A stretch of DNA of 64,000 nucleotides from Gentiana macrophylla. Its lineage: Eukaryota; Streptophyta; Magnoliopsida; Gentianales; Gentianaceae. The stretch lies in assembly GCA_026214975.1 (NCBI GenBank), contig CM047808.1, positions 53,842,583 through 53,906,582 of the forward strand. Reading direction: 5' to 3'. The notes under the pieces are model-generated. The model was not told the origin of the DNA. It worked only from the letters and a program-made list of their open reading frames with translations, and did not search any database. Both the position numbers and the translations under genes were made by a program. Below, piece after piece: positions 1-12,272 of this stretch. The first letter of the stretch is position 1; every line of letters starts with the position of its first letter.

Positions 1-300
1 CAACCAGTCGAAACATATTTGAAATCATGTTTAGAAGATTTAGCATTTTGGGAAAAACTCAGCGGACGGGTGTCTCGAATTTGTCGACGGGCATCCGAGA
101 CCCTGTGAGCCTGCACGGGCGTTGTAATAAGTGCACGGGCGCCCGAGGTCGATTTTTGATTCAGATGTAGTCAAGTTTTGACGGACGCGGCCCGAGGTTG
201 GTGGACGGCGTCTGATTTTGGACGGGCGCCCATAACGGTCCAAACGGGCGCCCGAATTGCTTTTACTTTGTTTTCACTATTTTAGCACCTTAGTTTGGTT
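1..300 (+). repeat. Edge fragment of a probable Athila-type LTR with repeated GC motif
   Basis: The stretch carries at least six variants of the word ACGGGCGCCCG in otherwise AT-rich sequence. The same word occurs in the LTRs of the Athila-type element at 2482-13877. Sequence resuming at 1536-1780 ends like an Athila LTR, so this may be the left half of one LTR split by the repeat at about 300-1535. The left part lies outside the window. No reading frame is credible. The family assignment is inference from the shared motif and from the downstream half. Confidence 0.4.
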
Positions 301-1535
301 TTTACTTCATAATCATGTTATTATTGTTTTTAAACCCTTAATCATAATATGTTAACATTAATTAAACATAAACAAGCTTCGATTGAACTTCCGATTCATT
401 CAGCTTAAAACACCGAATGTACTCTTAAAGGAGTTGAAGTTCGATCCGCTGGAAGCGGCATGAAAGTGGCTTGTGCTTTGATGAATTAGTATTCATAAAT
501 GTCCGAGTAATTGCTAGGCCTTGTCCGTGTCTAGTGGTCTAAGAAAGAGGGTTGAGTTTGTGAGGGAGCTTTACTTGAAAACACTTAGGTGGCTAGATAA
601 TAACCATTAATAATTACATACTTGCATAGTAATAAGATTAAACATCATGTCATCGATCCTGGTAAGGCACCGTACTATATCGCAATGTGTAGGCCCTTGG
701 ATAGAGCGAGTAAACTTGTCTGGCCTTTCAGAGGCACCAGGAGCAGAGGGTACTCATTGTGGATATCTTTGTCTGGCCACAGAGGGCACCAGAGTAGTAG
801 GACTTCACCGAACGCTGATACTATCGGGACTAGCCCCGTGACTATCGGTGAGACACACCAATAGGTTGCACCCAGATGTCTCATGGTGGGCAGCACCATG
901 TGTAGTGTCCTTGAATGCCGATGTAACACGTATAAGCTAGGCTAGAAACGATAGTCGCGAAGTGTCGATGGACGGGAATGAACCTTAGATTGAGTCGGTA
1001 TCATAAAGATAATTATTATAATAAAACTTGTTAAAGAGCCTTAATTAAATGGTAGCTTTACTTACTTACTATGTACAATGTACTTACCTCAAATACATGT
1101 TTATTTATGTGTTTGGGGAGAGAAGACTAATTGTGTAATCCCGGAGTTGGAAGAGGGTTTTGATGACGACGCTTAAAGACGCCTGGTTGAAGACTTTAAT
1201 TATTTATGTTTTATTTATTCTTTAGACTTGAAGTTTCGCTTTGGGAGCTCGTAATGACTTCCTAGTTTTTTTCTCTTTGGATATTGTCGTGACGCTTTAG
1301 TTTTCGCTTGGTTTTCCAATGTAATAAATGTTACATTCTATCTTTAGTATATTGATTTCTATTCTTAGTGAGCATTTTTTGTGAGGTTTTTGCTTAGTCT
1401 TTTAGCTTCCGCTTGCTTTTACTCGATACGATTTAGTAGAGGATTACATGTAATATTAGATTTATTTAATATTATACGTGCTTTCTAGCGCTTGCTTTCG
1501 GATAAGGACTCAAGATTCCGGGAGCGGGCGTTACA
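300..1535 (+). mobile_element. Solo-LTR-like repeat (copy T1), possibly a chromovirus-type LTR
   Basis: The segment ends in GGGAGCGGGCGTTACA, a 3' terminus I associate with Tekay/Del-type gypsy LTRs, and no primer site or coding region follows it. Its 520-950 portion matches, with divergence, a second copy in this window split by element A (2211-2481 plus 13878-14545). Shared landmarks are a GCAATGTGT block, a GGGACTAGCC block and a GATGTAAC block. The left boundary is uncertain and I found no clean target duplication. Family assignment is tentative. Confidence 0.45.
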
Positions 1536-1780
1536 AGTAAACATAAGGATTAACTAAGCCAAGTTAGTAGTTAGTGGGATGAGGGGAGGAATACCACGCT
1601 TTCATTTGTGTTCATTGTTGGTCAAAGACCATACATGTGTCTTCTTAGTTAGATTAGAACCGTGTATACTTGAGTTGCATTGTGTCCGTGGATCGACCTT
1701 GATTTACCCTTGTTATATCGCTGATTGACCTAGTACTTATGCTAGTAATATCGACGTAAGTGGCTTACACGCGATCGCCA
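1536..1780 (+). repeat. 3' end of an Athila-type LTR
   Basis: The sequence from about 1690 parallels the end of element D's LTR (34005-34089). Both contain GGATCGACCTTGATTT, then GACCTAGT, GCTAGTAA and a terminal ACACGCGATC-type end. No primer-binding site follows at 1781, so this is a solo LTR or a truncated element. Together with 1-300 it probably forms one LTR interrupted by repeat T1. Confidence 0.5.
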
Positions 1781-2210
1781 TAAGGCAGAAAATCAAAGTA
1801 CAAATGCATGCATAAGTAAAATACAAGGTCGGGATGAACTTGGTGAGAGGAGCTGACGCGCTAGCTTGTATCTTGATCTCTATGGGTTCTCCACTAAACC
1901 GCTTTTGTATGGACTCGATGCCTAGTTTAATGGCTTTGATGCGAATGATGGACCGTGAGTTTAAGAAAACCGAGCTGGTCGGCCCTCGTTGGTTTTCTTT
2001 GTCGTGGTCCCGAGATTGTGGGTCGAGCCGAGCCAGATGATTGCCAAATATTAAAGCCCATTTGATTTACCGTGATGATGATCATAACGCTTCACGGTGG
2101 GTGGATAGCACCTTTGCCCATTTCGCTTGTGACGGTGTGAGTTGATGGACCAAGACCCTAGTTGTTATTGGGCCTACTTACGGGCTTAATGTGAATTCGT
2201 GAGACTCTTT
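1781..2210. other. Unassigned 430-bp gap
   Basis: I see no domain, splice structure or terminal repeat here. A 68-codon open frame at 1834-2040 has no recognisable product and is most likely chance. The flanks are LTR fragments, so this is probably old repeat sequence. Confidence 0.4.
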
Positions 2211-2481
2211 CTCGGGCATGGCGAACAATAAAGTTTGAGACCATTGGAATATTGTGAATGGCCTTGTTCTTTGACGGGGTTAGAACTCATCATTGGCTAT
2301 GTATGTGCTAAGTACATGATAGAGCATAAAGGGTTCAAGATGAGGAGTCGAGATGCTAGTGAGCCTTTTCTTGAAATAACTTAAATGGCTAGTGATGATT
2401 AATAACTTACATGTTTGCCTCGATAAAAGCATAAACATCACGATAACTCTTCATAAGGCATTTGGAAATATTGCAATGTGT
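2211..2481 (+). repeat. Left part of interrupted LTR-like repeat T2
   Basis: This part resembles 510-690 of copy T1: a GAGTTTGAGGG-like block, a CTTGAAA-ACACTTA/AACTTAAATGGCTAG block, a TTACAT block, then ATTGCAATGTGT. The match stops at element A and appears to resume at 13878, so the repeat was present before element A inserted. Confidence 0.45.
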
Positions 2482-4060
2482 TGTTGTTAAGGCCATATTT
2501 ATATGATTATTAAAGGTTTATTTCATTATTATTTTCCCACATTTATGTAATTTACATGAGAATTAAGGGTTTAAGTGTAATTATTTAATAAAGATGATTT
2601 TAAGATGATTGTATGCAAAATTGATGATTTTAAGTGTTGATTTAATGGAATTATTATTATTTGGATTTTATTACATTTTTGCATTGTGTATTTATCATGT
2701 AGAGTTAATTTTCGTGCATATAATGAGGATAAATGAAGCTCAAGTCGAATTATAAGAGATAGAGTTGGAATTGGCTTGAAGAAATTGGATAAAGATGAAG
2801 AGATCCGATCTCGCATAGCTCAAACGGGCGCTCATCGATCTTAAACGAAAGGCCCGTATGAATCAAGGCCCATGCACGCCCGTAATCGATTTTTACATTC
2901 AGAGAGTTCAGACGGAGGATGAACGAAGCGTTACTCGGGCCGTGCATTCTCGACGGGCGCCCATGAGACCAGACGGGCTGCTCAACGCCGATTTAACCCT
3001 AGCCGACATCAAATTCCTATAAATAAAGCGGCAAATTTCCAACCCTAATTCATACCACACAATTGAGATCGCAACTTTACACCAAAAAGTCCGCGCCACA
3101 AGCCTTTTACACAGAGATGAACTTCCAATCCAACAATCATCTTCAACATGATTGTTGGCTAAACCTGCAAGTGAGTCGACTTTGAGGAAGCTCATCAACA
3201 ACACAACCAACTCAGAGAGTTCGATGCTTAAGTTTAGTGAGTTTATTTCATAGTTTTTCATTACTTTGGATCTGCTTTTGTATTGTTTAAGTTTTATTGA
3301 ATTAAGATTTGATGAAACGATCTATGTTTAATTTATGCTTGAATAAATTTATGAAAATATGTTTATTTGAGTTCTCTTTATTCAAAGTAATGCATCTAAT
3401 TGTGTTTTAAGAGATTATGCATGATTAGTTGAGTAAGAGTTTGGAAACGATCTCGTGATTTCGCTTTTGATTGCATGTTTAGTTTGTTTGAAAAGATAAA
3501 CGAAACCCTAGAATTTGGTTGAAGAAATTTAATTGAATTCGTGAATAAATCACTACTAAAAACTATGTCTTTTAATCACCGCCTAGTCTGGTTGTTGGTT
3601 GATGGGTGGATTCGCTCGCTTCGCCAGGTTTTCCTTTAATTGGTTTAATCAAATCGCTTGCATAAGTTTAGTTTAAGTTTTAGTTTTTAAACCTTTAGAT
3701 TTCCTAACTTTTTTCTCGCAATTTTCTGCTCGATCAGAAGTCGACGCCGTCTCGCAATAGCGCACGCCGCCCATTCGATCTAGTTTCCAGACGCTCGCTC
3801 ACTTTAGTGAACGTCGTCCGCTTTTTCGCTTTCTTATTTTCGCTTGTTTTTATTCATGTTTTAGTTTTAATTTTAGGTTTAGGTTTTAGTTAGTTTCACT
3901 TTAGTTTAGTAGTTTAGTTTATAATCGTGACATAATTGATATAGATTTATATTTGAACTGATAAACATTCCACTTCAGACTAATTCGTAAACACCCTATA
4001 CTACGATCCTTATACTTGGGGTGTTTCGCTTATAAATTTAAAACACGCTTTTACCGAACA
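2482..4060 (+). repeat. Element A 5' LTR
   Basis: The LTR begins TGTTGTTAAGGCC and ends TTACCGAACA directly before the primer-site spacer. A TATA-like CCTATAAATAAAG lies near 3016, consistent with the element's own promoter. The GC-rich ACGGGCGC motif recurs upstream of it (2822-2990). It is almost identical to the 3' LTR, and most differences are small indels at G/C-rich spots. Confidence 0.85.
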
Positions 4061-4066
4061 AGTTTT

Positions 4067-4084
4067 TGGCGCCGCTGTCGGGAG
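4067..4084 (+). other. Primer-binding site, tRNA-Asp type
   Basis: TGGCGCCGCTGTCGGGAG lies six bases after the 5' LTR. It is a slightly altered form of TGGCGCCGTTGCCGGGGA, the tRNA-Asp-complementary site typical of Athila and seen intact in element D at 34097. Confidence 0.8.
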
Positions 4085-4440
4085 TCGGTAACGGTTGTTT
4101 GATTCTATTTAGGACAATTTTCGTGTCAAAAGGGGTCGTTAGGGCACGCGTAGTATTTTGACCATAACTTTCGCTCGAGTGTCCGCTTGGAACGCAGGAC
4201 CCCAATTCGAAAGCTCGCTCCGACGCCGATGACGTGGTGAACGGCCATAGGCCGTTCAGTGCGCTGAGGTCAAAATCCACTGTTTTCTCTCCATTTTGGC
4301 CCTAGAAGATTTCAACACGCTTTTTTTTTACCGCCCTAAGGCCTTTTCTCGCTTTTAAATTTTTCGTAGGTAGGTTTCTTTTCTTGTTTCGCTTTCTAGA
4401 TCCTTTTCTAAATTCAAAATAAGATATTAATAAAAAATAA

Positions 4441-4442
4441 TT

Positions 4443-4512
<70 letters not shown>

Positions 4513-4515
4513 AAA
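4441..4515. repeat. Poly-A, (TA)n and (ATA)n low-complexity tract
   Basis: A run of A passes into about 25 TA dinucleotides and then ATA trinucleotides in the untranslated leader of element A. Open frames crossing it are composition artefacts. Confidence 0.9.
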
Positions 4516-4853
4516 CCTTTGAACGAAAAGCTGCTCAACAACTTGAACGCCTCGCCCACCTCAATTCTGCCCTCTCGAACGAACGCTCATTCAATCGAAC
4601 GAGCTGCTCAGCCTCGAACGAACATCCACTAACACCGACGCCGTCACTGCTCAATCATCACTTTTTTCTTCTTCTCTTTCTCACTCTAAACCATCTAATC
4701 TTTTCTAAATCGTTTCTAATCAACCCCAAAGCGGTTGATTTCTTCCTTTCCTTTCTTCTGGTTTATGCAAACGAAGTAAGAAGCGGACTTCGATCTTTGA
4801 TCCCGAGCCTGAACGATCTATCCTTAGAAGAAGGCTTCTCCTCGATTTGACAA

Positions 4854-6230
4854 AATGGCGGATCAAGATCCACCACCTCGAATCCCGATCCCCAAGCTCG
4901 CTTAAATTTACTCCATCAACAAATGCAAGCTCTACAAAGAATAAATAATCAACAAGTCGGGCATAAATCAACAACTTCAACAATTCCGCTAAAACCATTT
5001 TTTAATCGCTTGAACCAGACCCTACACTCCATATCTTAATCAAGATTTTCTCGAGGACATAGACCTATTCGCCCACCCGATATGGGGAGTAAATTTTGAC
5101 CTTAAAATGGAGTAGTTGCACTAGTCCAAAATAGCTCTTTCCATGGCATCGCCAAGAAGACCCCGCACAACTTCTTGTCCACATTCGCATAAATCGTGAA
5201 GGTGCCATTATCCTGGTGTTGATTCCGAGATCGTAAAGTTGAAGCTATTTTTGCTTTTAAAAGGTGAAGCAAGCAGATGGTTTGTCGTTAGCGATCATTC
5301 CTCCATACATGGAATGATGTCAAAAGAGCCTTCGCTTCTCAAGTGGGTTTCACTGTGCAAGATTATGGAGATGAAACGGGAAATAGCTACGCTTGAGCAA
5401 ATGGAGGATGAGACTGCTGGCAAAGCTTGGGAGAGATTGAATCTCTTGATGAGGAAATGCCCCAATCACGGATATGATAGATAATGAGTTGTTGGAACTA
5501 TTTTACAGAGGAGTCTCTCAACCTAATAGAGACTATCTTGACTCCACATTCATGGATCCTTCTGGGGGAGGTGATGAGATCGCCACAGAGTGGTCGAGAC
5601 CATCGCCAAGAACAATATGTGGTCGACTCTAAGAAGACCAATATTGTTAAGAAAGAAGGTATCGCAAGCAATCCCGATACAAAGTCGTTGGTTGCTCGGG
5701 ATGGAATTGATAAGGCAGCAACTGGCCAATCTTCAAACGCAAATTTTCCGATCCGGGAATGCGTGTAGGAACGGAGATGACGGAAGAAGTAAATTTAATG
5801 GATAATCAAAACCAACCCTTCCAAACTTCAATCAAAGCCGTAACTACTCAGATTTCAACGACAAAACTTCGCCAAGCCAAGTTACCACCGGCCCTTCAAA
5901 TTCGAATTCCTTCAACTCAAACTATCAAAGGCCGCCTCCTAACTCCCAAAGGCCTCAAGGTGGCCGGAATCAAACTCGTAACAACAATCATACCACCTCA
6001 TGTGTCCCTCAACACAAATTGATGAGTCGGGTAGACATGGTGAAGACTCGCTCTACTAGTGTTAAAGCAATTGAGAGACAAGTTGGTCAAATGGCGCATC
6101 AAATAGCAAGCAGACTCACGGTAAACTTCCGAAAGTTATACCGAGAGAAACCAAAAGTCGATGCGAATGTTTGCACCGCCATTACACCTAGTGGGAGTAC
6201 GGGCAAGAAGAGGAGTTGAACGAAGTAACT
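4854..6230 (+). pseudogene. Element A gag (capsid-like), broken
   Basis: A plausible start at 4854 gives MADQDPPPRIPIPKLA and then a stop. Further gag text follows in shifting frames. The clearest part (5239-5484) reads KLFLLLKGEASRWF and then QMEDETAGKAWERLNLL with KCPNHGYD, which is the core of the retrotransposon gag family as found in Athila. The family member normally forms the virus-like particle that packages element RNA. Multiple frameshifts and stops make this copy non-functional as read. Some frameshifts may be sequence errors, because the LTRs are nearly identical. Confidence 0.7.
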
Positions 6231-6779
6231 CGAGAAGTGGTAAGAAGGCCGACCCGGCAAGATGTCGGAACGAGTAGCCCCTCCCGACGCCATGAGTTCA
6301 GGAGGGAAATCGAAATCACATGCCAAGAAAGCAACGACGAGGAGCTTAGTGACAATTCTTCGGAGGACTAAAATAATTTCGATGATGAGGAGAGAAAGGA
6401 AAGTCAAGGGGCAAAGACTTCGACTAAGAAAAAGAAAGAAAAGTTTGTAAGATGGAAGGATAAGGAGGATGAGGCGATAAAGAAGAATCGTGCCACGAAG
6501 AATGATAAAGCCCTTCCTTATCCACCAAAAGGAAAGAGAAAGCCCTCGCCAAAAACAAGCAAAGATGATGGGGTGAGGAGGATACTTGTGGGACACTAAA
6601 GTGAGTATGCCCTCCAATGAGGTATTGTCCTAAATGCCTAAATGTACTAAGTATCTTAAAGAATTCTGTGGGGAGTAAGAGAAAGCTTCAGGATGATGGT
6701 GAAGAAGTGCTACGCGAGGATTGCGCGATGGTTTCACGTAAAATTGTCAGTGTTTAGGTGATTCTCGGCGCACCTTCAA

Positions 6780-7260
6780 TCTCCTCATGAGATCAAGGCC
6801 ATTTATTCAAAATGTCTTATGCGACTCAGGGCCTCTATTAATGTGATGCCATTAAACATATACAAAAAGCTCGGGTTAGATAAAAGGATGCGGAACGCCC
6901 GATTTTCTTCGAGATGGTAGATAAATCTAGCCGGATCGCAGCCGGTTGTGTAGCTAATGTTCTCCTTCAAATTGAACATTTAGTCTTCCCTACCGATTGG
7001 GTTATTCTAGACTATCCACCTGATAAGCGAGATGCCTCTAATTCTAGGCCGAACCTTTTAGACACTTCTAACGCCTCATCGACTTCTACAAAGCGACAGA
7101 TTATTTTAGAGTCGGTGACACATCTGTCACCTTCACACGAGGGACACATCCCCGAAAGAGCCGTAATTGATGAAATATCGCTTTTGTCGGGTTATCTATG
7201 AGGATTTAAAAAGATGCCTACTTTGAAGAAGGCAGAGGAGTTGACAGAGATAGGTGTTTT
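6780..7260 (+). pseudogene. Element A aspartic protease, broken
   Basis: Near 6820-6890 the text reads LCDSG and, one frame over, INVMPLNIYKKLGL. This corresponds to the Athila protease block that normally runs C-D-L-G-A-S-I-N-V-M-P, with a frameshift inside the active-site motif. Further on (6960-7020) come VLLQIEHLVFPTDWVILD-like residues typical of the same domain. The enzyme would cut the Gag-Pol precursor, and the broken active site rules that out as read. Confidence 0.6.
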
Positions 7261-7739
7261 TGAAGTCATGGACATTGAGGATCCGCCGATCATGGACCAT
7301 CTTCTAATTCATTTCAAGCCGTAGGCATTGACGAAGTCATCTTCACTCGCTCCCACCGAGCCTCGTTATTGAGTTAGAAGCATGGAGATGCCCAATGACA
7401 AACGATGATTTCAAAGAATCGAAGTCAGAAGACTTCATCCTCGTGAAGAAGAAGCTCACGGGTAGTTGGGACGAGGTAGAGTTTTGGAGAGAAGCTACCA
7501 TTGGGAAGTAGATGATTGGGAAGAGTCGCGTAAGAGCTTAAAGATGAAGAGAGTTAAGAAAATGATCGATCACAAGAAAAAGGAAGCCGTTGTTGACCGG
7601 AGGATTCCGATGGATGATTTGATCCAGCACTTTCCTGGGTTGAGCCTCGGGAAGATGAGGTGTTCTAATCACAACCACTTCAAGCTCATAAAGAGAAAGG
7701 TGGCCCGTTAAAGTCTAGTATTGAGCAACCACCATCGAT

Positions 7740-8912
7740 TTAGAGCTCAAACCGCTCAAACACCTTAAGTATATCTTTCTTAAGGATGGAGATAAATTGC
7801 CTTTGATCATTTCTTCAAACTCGACTCGAGCAAGAAGCACGGCTGATAGAAGTGCTTAAAGAATATCCTCGCTCGATGGCAAGTGGGTGATATCCGAGGA
7901 ATCAGCCTGTGATGTATGCATGCATAAAATCCGAACGGAGGAGGAGCTAAAAAGGTTAGACAACCTCAGCGAAGGCTGAATCCGCATATGCAAGAGGTTG
8001 TCAAGAAGGAGGTTATAAAGTGGCTTGACATGGGCATCATCTACGCAATCGCCGATAGCGAGTGGGTCAGCCCTACTCAAGTGGTGCCAAAGAAGGGCGG
8101 TATTACGGTTGAAAAGAATGAAAAAGGGGAGGAAGTTTCCCACGCCTCGCGGATCGCCACAGAGTCTCAGACGACTATCGTAGATCGAATGAAGTCACCG
8201 CAAAAGATCACTTCCTTACCCTTCATTGACCAACTAATTGAAAGACCGAGTGGTCACAAGTATTATTGTTTTCTCGATGGATACTCTGGTTACTTCCGGA
8301 TAGCCATCGACCTTAATGACCAAGAGAAGACCACGCTTACGTGTCCATCCGGTACTTTTGCTTTTCAGAGAATGCCATTCGGTCATGCAATGCACCCGCG
8401 ACTTTTCAACGGTGTATGTTGGCCATTTTGATGGACTTGTTGAGAAATGCATGGAAGTCTTCATGGACGACTTTTACCACGGCGATAGCTTTGATGAAAT
8501 CTTAAAGAACCTAGATATGGTACTCCAACGGTGTGTTGAGAAGAATCTGGTGCTTAACTGGGAGAAATGCCATTTTCTAGTTGACGAAGGAATAGTTTTG
8601 GGACATAAGGTGTCCAATGCTGGAATTCAAGTTGATAAGGCTAAGGTCGGGCTTATTGAAAGGATGACGTACCCAAAAACAGTGAAAGAGGTACGAGGTT
8701 TTCTAGGACATGTTGGCTTCTACCGGCGTTTCATTAGAGACTTTTCTACGATTGCCAAGCCTTTATCAAATCTCTTGAAAGAAGATGTAGATTTCTTGTT
8801 CGATGCGAAGTGCAAAGAAGCTTTCAATTGTCTGAAAGACAAGCTTATCGCTGCTCCTATTTTAGTTGCACCGACCGACCAAGCCTTCGAGTTGATGTGC
8901 GATGCCTTCTAA
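7740..8912 (+). pseudogene. Element A reverse transcriptase, frameshifted
   Basis: Recognisable blocks in order are MQEVVKKEVIKWLDMGIIYA, VVPKKGG, YYCFLDGYSGYFRIAI, TLTCPSGTFAFQRMPFG, then after a frame change the catalytic FMDDF and GIVLGHKVSNAGIQV. These are RT fingers, palm and connection segments of Ty3/gypsy type. FMDDF carries the paired Asp residues. The frame shifts between MPFG and FMDD near 8410. The last part (to 8912) is the start of the tethered RNase H region, ending FELMCDAF. Confidence 0.8.
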
Positions 8913-9243
8913 TTACGCCGTAGGGCGCAGCTTTGGGTCAAAGAGTTGATAAAAGGTTCAGCCCATCTATTATGCGAGTCGCACTTGAGCCCGGCTCAAT
9001 GCAATTATACTACGATCGAGAAGGAATTCTTAGCCAGCCGCCTTTGCCATTGACAAGTTTAAGCTATCTTCTAGTGGTCTCAAGTGATTGTATGGACAGA
9101 TCATGCAGCTTTTACGCTACCTTATGGATAAAGCAGATGCCAAACCAAGGTTACTTAGATGGATTTTAATTCTACAAGAGTTTGACCTTGTGATTAAAGA
9201 TAAGAAAGGTAGTGAGAATATTGTGGTCGATCATCTATCTCGC
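8913..9243 (+). pseudogene. Element A RNase H, broken
   Basis: Residues from the gypsy RNase H domain appear in alternating frames, including the end [17 protein letters not shown] at about 9195-9250. The domain would remove RNA from the RNA-DNA hybrid during reverse transcription. Frame changes occur at intervals of a few tens of codons. Confidence 0.6.
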
Positions 9244-9483
9244 TTTAGTAACGAGGGTGCGTAAAATCACAATGATATAGGCATTGATTTTCCGAATCGA
9301 GCAATTGATGAAGCTTGAAACGGTTAGGTCGTGGTATGTCGACTCACGCCAACTATTTAGCGAGTGGTCATTTAGAGGATATGACGATCGTGAGAAGAAA
9401 AGTTCTTTTCTCGATCTTAAATATCTCGGATGGGAAGATCCTTATTTGTTCGTAGAGTCCAGAAAGACGGGTTGCTTCAAGGT

Positions 9484-10605
9484 GTGTTCCCGAGCATGAT
9501 CAGTGGGATATCTTAGAACAATGCCACAGCTGGTCCTACCGAGGTCACTATGGAACACCAAAGACGGTTGCAAAGATCCTTCAAGCTGGATTCTACCGGC
9601 CGACTCGCTTAAAGATGCAAGTTTTTGTAAAGGTTGTGATAAAGCCGAGAACTGACGGCAGAGTAGTCGGATGGAAATGCCACTTAAGCCCATTCTTGAA
9701 TGCTAAGTTTTCGATGTATGGGGCATAGATTTTACGGGACCCTTTCCATCTTCATGTGGTAATAAATATATCCTCGCCTCAGGTCGACTATGTTTCCAAG
9801 TGGGTCGAGGCCATAGCTACTCAAACTAATGATCACAAGGTTGTAAAGAAATTCTTGCAAAAGAATATCTTTACTAGATTCGCCGTCCGAGAGCACTCAT
9901 TAGTGATGAAGGTACTCACTTTTGCAATGCGCCGCTTGACAAGATCCTTGAGAAGTATGGTGTCAAACATAAGATTGGTACACCATATCATCCTCAAACT
10001 AGTGGCCAAGTCGAGGTAAGCAACTGTGAGCTTGAAAAGAATTTTGAGAGAAGACCGTGAACAATAACCGATCTAATTGAGTCTTAAGTTGGATGACGAT
10101 TGTGGGCCTATCGCATCGCATTCAAACCCCGATGGGCACGTCACCCTTCCAAATGGTCTATGGCAAAGCATGTCATTTACCTGTCGAACTTGAACACAGA
10201 GCTTTCTGGGCAATTAAATTCTTAAATTTTGATAGCCAACTCTGTGGGGAGAAACGATTGTTACAATTGAACGAGCTCGATTTAATTCGCACTCAGAGCA
10301 TACGAGAATGCTAAACTCGGGCAAGGAGAGAACTAAGATACTCCATGACGCTAAGATCAAGGACCGAGAATTCAAAGTTGGTGAAATGGCTTTACTTTAT
10401 AATACCGCACTTCACCTGTTTCTGGTAAGCTAAAGTCTAGATGGTCTGGTCCATTTGAGATTCTCGAGGTTAATCCGAGTGGAGTAATTACGTTGAACGG
10501 GTATGGTAATCAAGCTTTTAAAGTGAATGGCCATCGACTTAAGAAATATTTTGGGCAACCAAAGGAAAAGCCTGAGATTCTTTATTTCCAAAGAAAGAGA
10601 TGAGA
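9484..10605 (+). pseudogene. Element A integrase, broken
   Basis: The HHCC-type start shows a QCHS...RGHYGTPKTVAKILQAGFYRP block near 9510-9610. The core shows [21 protein letters not shown] (9783-9860). A following part reads GTSPFQMVYGKACHLPVELEHRAFWA (10137-10212), and the C-terminus includes VNGHRLKKYFGQP (about 10520-10560). This is Athila-type integrase without a chromodomain. Several frameshifts interrupt it. Confidence 0.75.
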
Positions 10606-12270
10606 GTACTGAGATGTCCCGATTTGTGAGGAGATTCCATCTTATTTCTTTGAGTCGATGATGATGACGCTCCTATATCCACCCGTGAGGTACCTTCTCA
10701 CGAGACTTCCGATCATACCACTATGTCTATGCCTATCGTGCGGCGCAAGAACAAGAAGAAGAGAGTTAGTGTAGTTTGAGAGAAAAGTTTCATGATCTTA
10801 TAGCACACTTGACTTGTTGTTGTGGTGAAAATCATTTCCGCCCCAATACTCCTGATTCTGATACTGAGGTGGCGGTAGTCAAACCAAAGTGGCCCGATCC
10901 GGGTTGATTCTTGAACTTTGTGTCAAGCTATTGACATTAAAAGAGCGCTCCTAGGAGGCAACCTAGTTATTTGTTTCTTTTAGGTTGTTTTGTTTTATTG
11001 TTTTAGCAGTAATACTTTAGTTGATTACGTGTTGATGGTTATTCCTCCTACATTCATTGTGAGTGTTTTGTGTTATGTGTTGCTCATATACCCCGTGTAC
11101 CCCGAGATTATATGGTATGTCGAGTGTTGCAGATAATTTTGAGCAGGTTCACAAGCTTTTATGTCCAGTGTTGTCTATTCGAGTTGTCGCGGTACATTCA
11201 TGCTCCGGCCTGACCTCTGCCAACTTTCATCCAACAACCACTGTTGAAACCAAATAAGTTTTCTTTTATTTTATTCTCGCATATCTCGAGGACATAATGT
11301 GATTTAAGTGCGGGGGTGTTTGGGTATGTTTTTATGCTATATTCTTTGAAATATGAGTGAATGTTAAATTTCCACGAAATTTAAAGTTTTTTGTGAGTCT
11401 CGAGCATATGATTGGAACTGAATGCTTGCTAGTTGTAGTTTTCTAACGATGATAGTATGTGACTTAGTGAGATAATTATAGCATGTTTTACTTTTATGGA
11501 GATAGTTTCGCTTTTCACTCACTAAAGCCTTTGATTTTGAAGCACCACTTTGAATTGTATCCTCTCATTATTTTTAATGATTTATCTTAGGAAGGTCAAG
11601 ATAGTTACACCTAAGTTAGACCGTGTAATCGTGGAATATCATAAAGTTTGAATGTGATAAGTGAGATGTAACTTATGACTTTGAAAAGTGAATGAATAAA
11701 GTGAGTAAGCAATTATTAATAAATACGTTTGTCGGAAGTCGGTTTATGATTTGAGTGCGGTAGGTATACCTCAGATGTCCTATACCACTATGATGACCAA
11801 AAGCTCACGCATAGCTTGGAAGAAGCTACCTTATGATTTGAGTAGGTAGGGTATTATCACTAAATGTCCTACACTACTATGATGGGTAAGAGCTTATTCT
11901 AATATGCGCCAAATTTGAAAATTTTGAAAATGATGAATAAGAATAAAGTAAAGTCTTTGTTATCATGGATCTTATACCCAAGAGAGTCGCATGATATGTC
12001 AGTAGGATTATCCTAATGAGTGCGTGGGAAGGCTTTGAGTGGAGCTAACACATCGTCTGCACCACTAGGATAGTCATTGGAATTTTTGAAAGGATATTTC
12101 TTTGAAAGGCTTGTTAGATTGAGAATGGCTTGTCACACTTACACCGAATCTATCTCCTGTTGGTATCATTTGCTATAGTTGTTGTATCTTTTGTTACGTG
12201 AGTTGTAGATCTATGTGGATTATTTATAAAGTTGAGCTATAGTTTTGATTGTTTTGTCCGAGGACTATAC
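10606..12270 (+). other. Element A region between pol and 3' LTR; no env-like frame
   Basis: No open frame over 65 codons and no membrane-protein pattern is visible, so the env-like gene of some Athila elements is absent or unrecognisable. A polypurine-like AAGTGCGGGGGTGTTTGGG lies at about 11307-11325. An imperfect tandem duplication near 11740-11900 has two halves, each with TTATGATTTGAGT and later ATGTCCTA-AC-ACTATGATG. Confidence 0.6.
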
Positions 12271-12272
12271 AA

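Noticed and set aside
622..929. Overlapping small frames on both strands at the left edge
   Set aside because: The sequence is a repeated LTR-like unit whose second copy does not keep the frames open.
4302..4559. Minus-strand open frame rich in Tyr-Ile repeats
   Set aside because: It is a translation of the (TA)n tract in the leader of element A.
10606..12270. Env-like gene of an Athila element
   Set aside because: No open frame above about 65 codons, no signal peptide and no membrane segment pattern.
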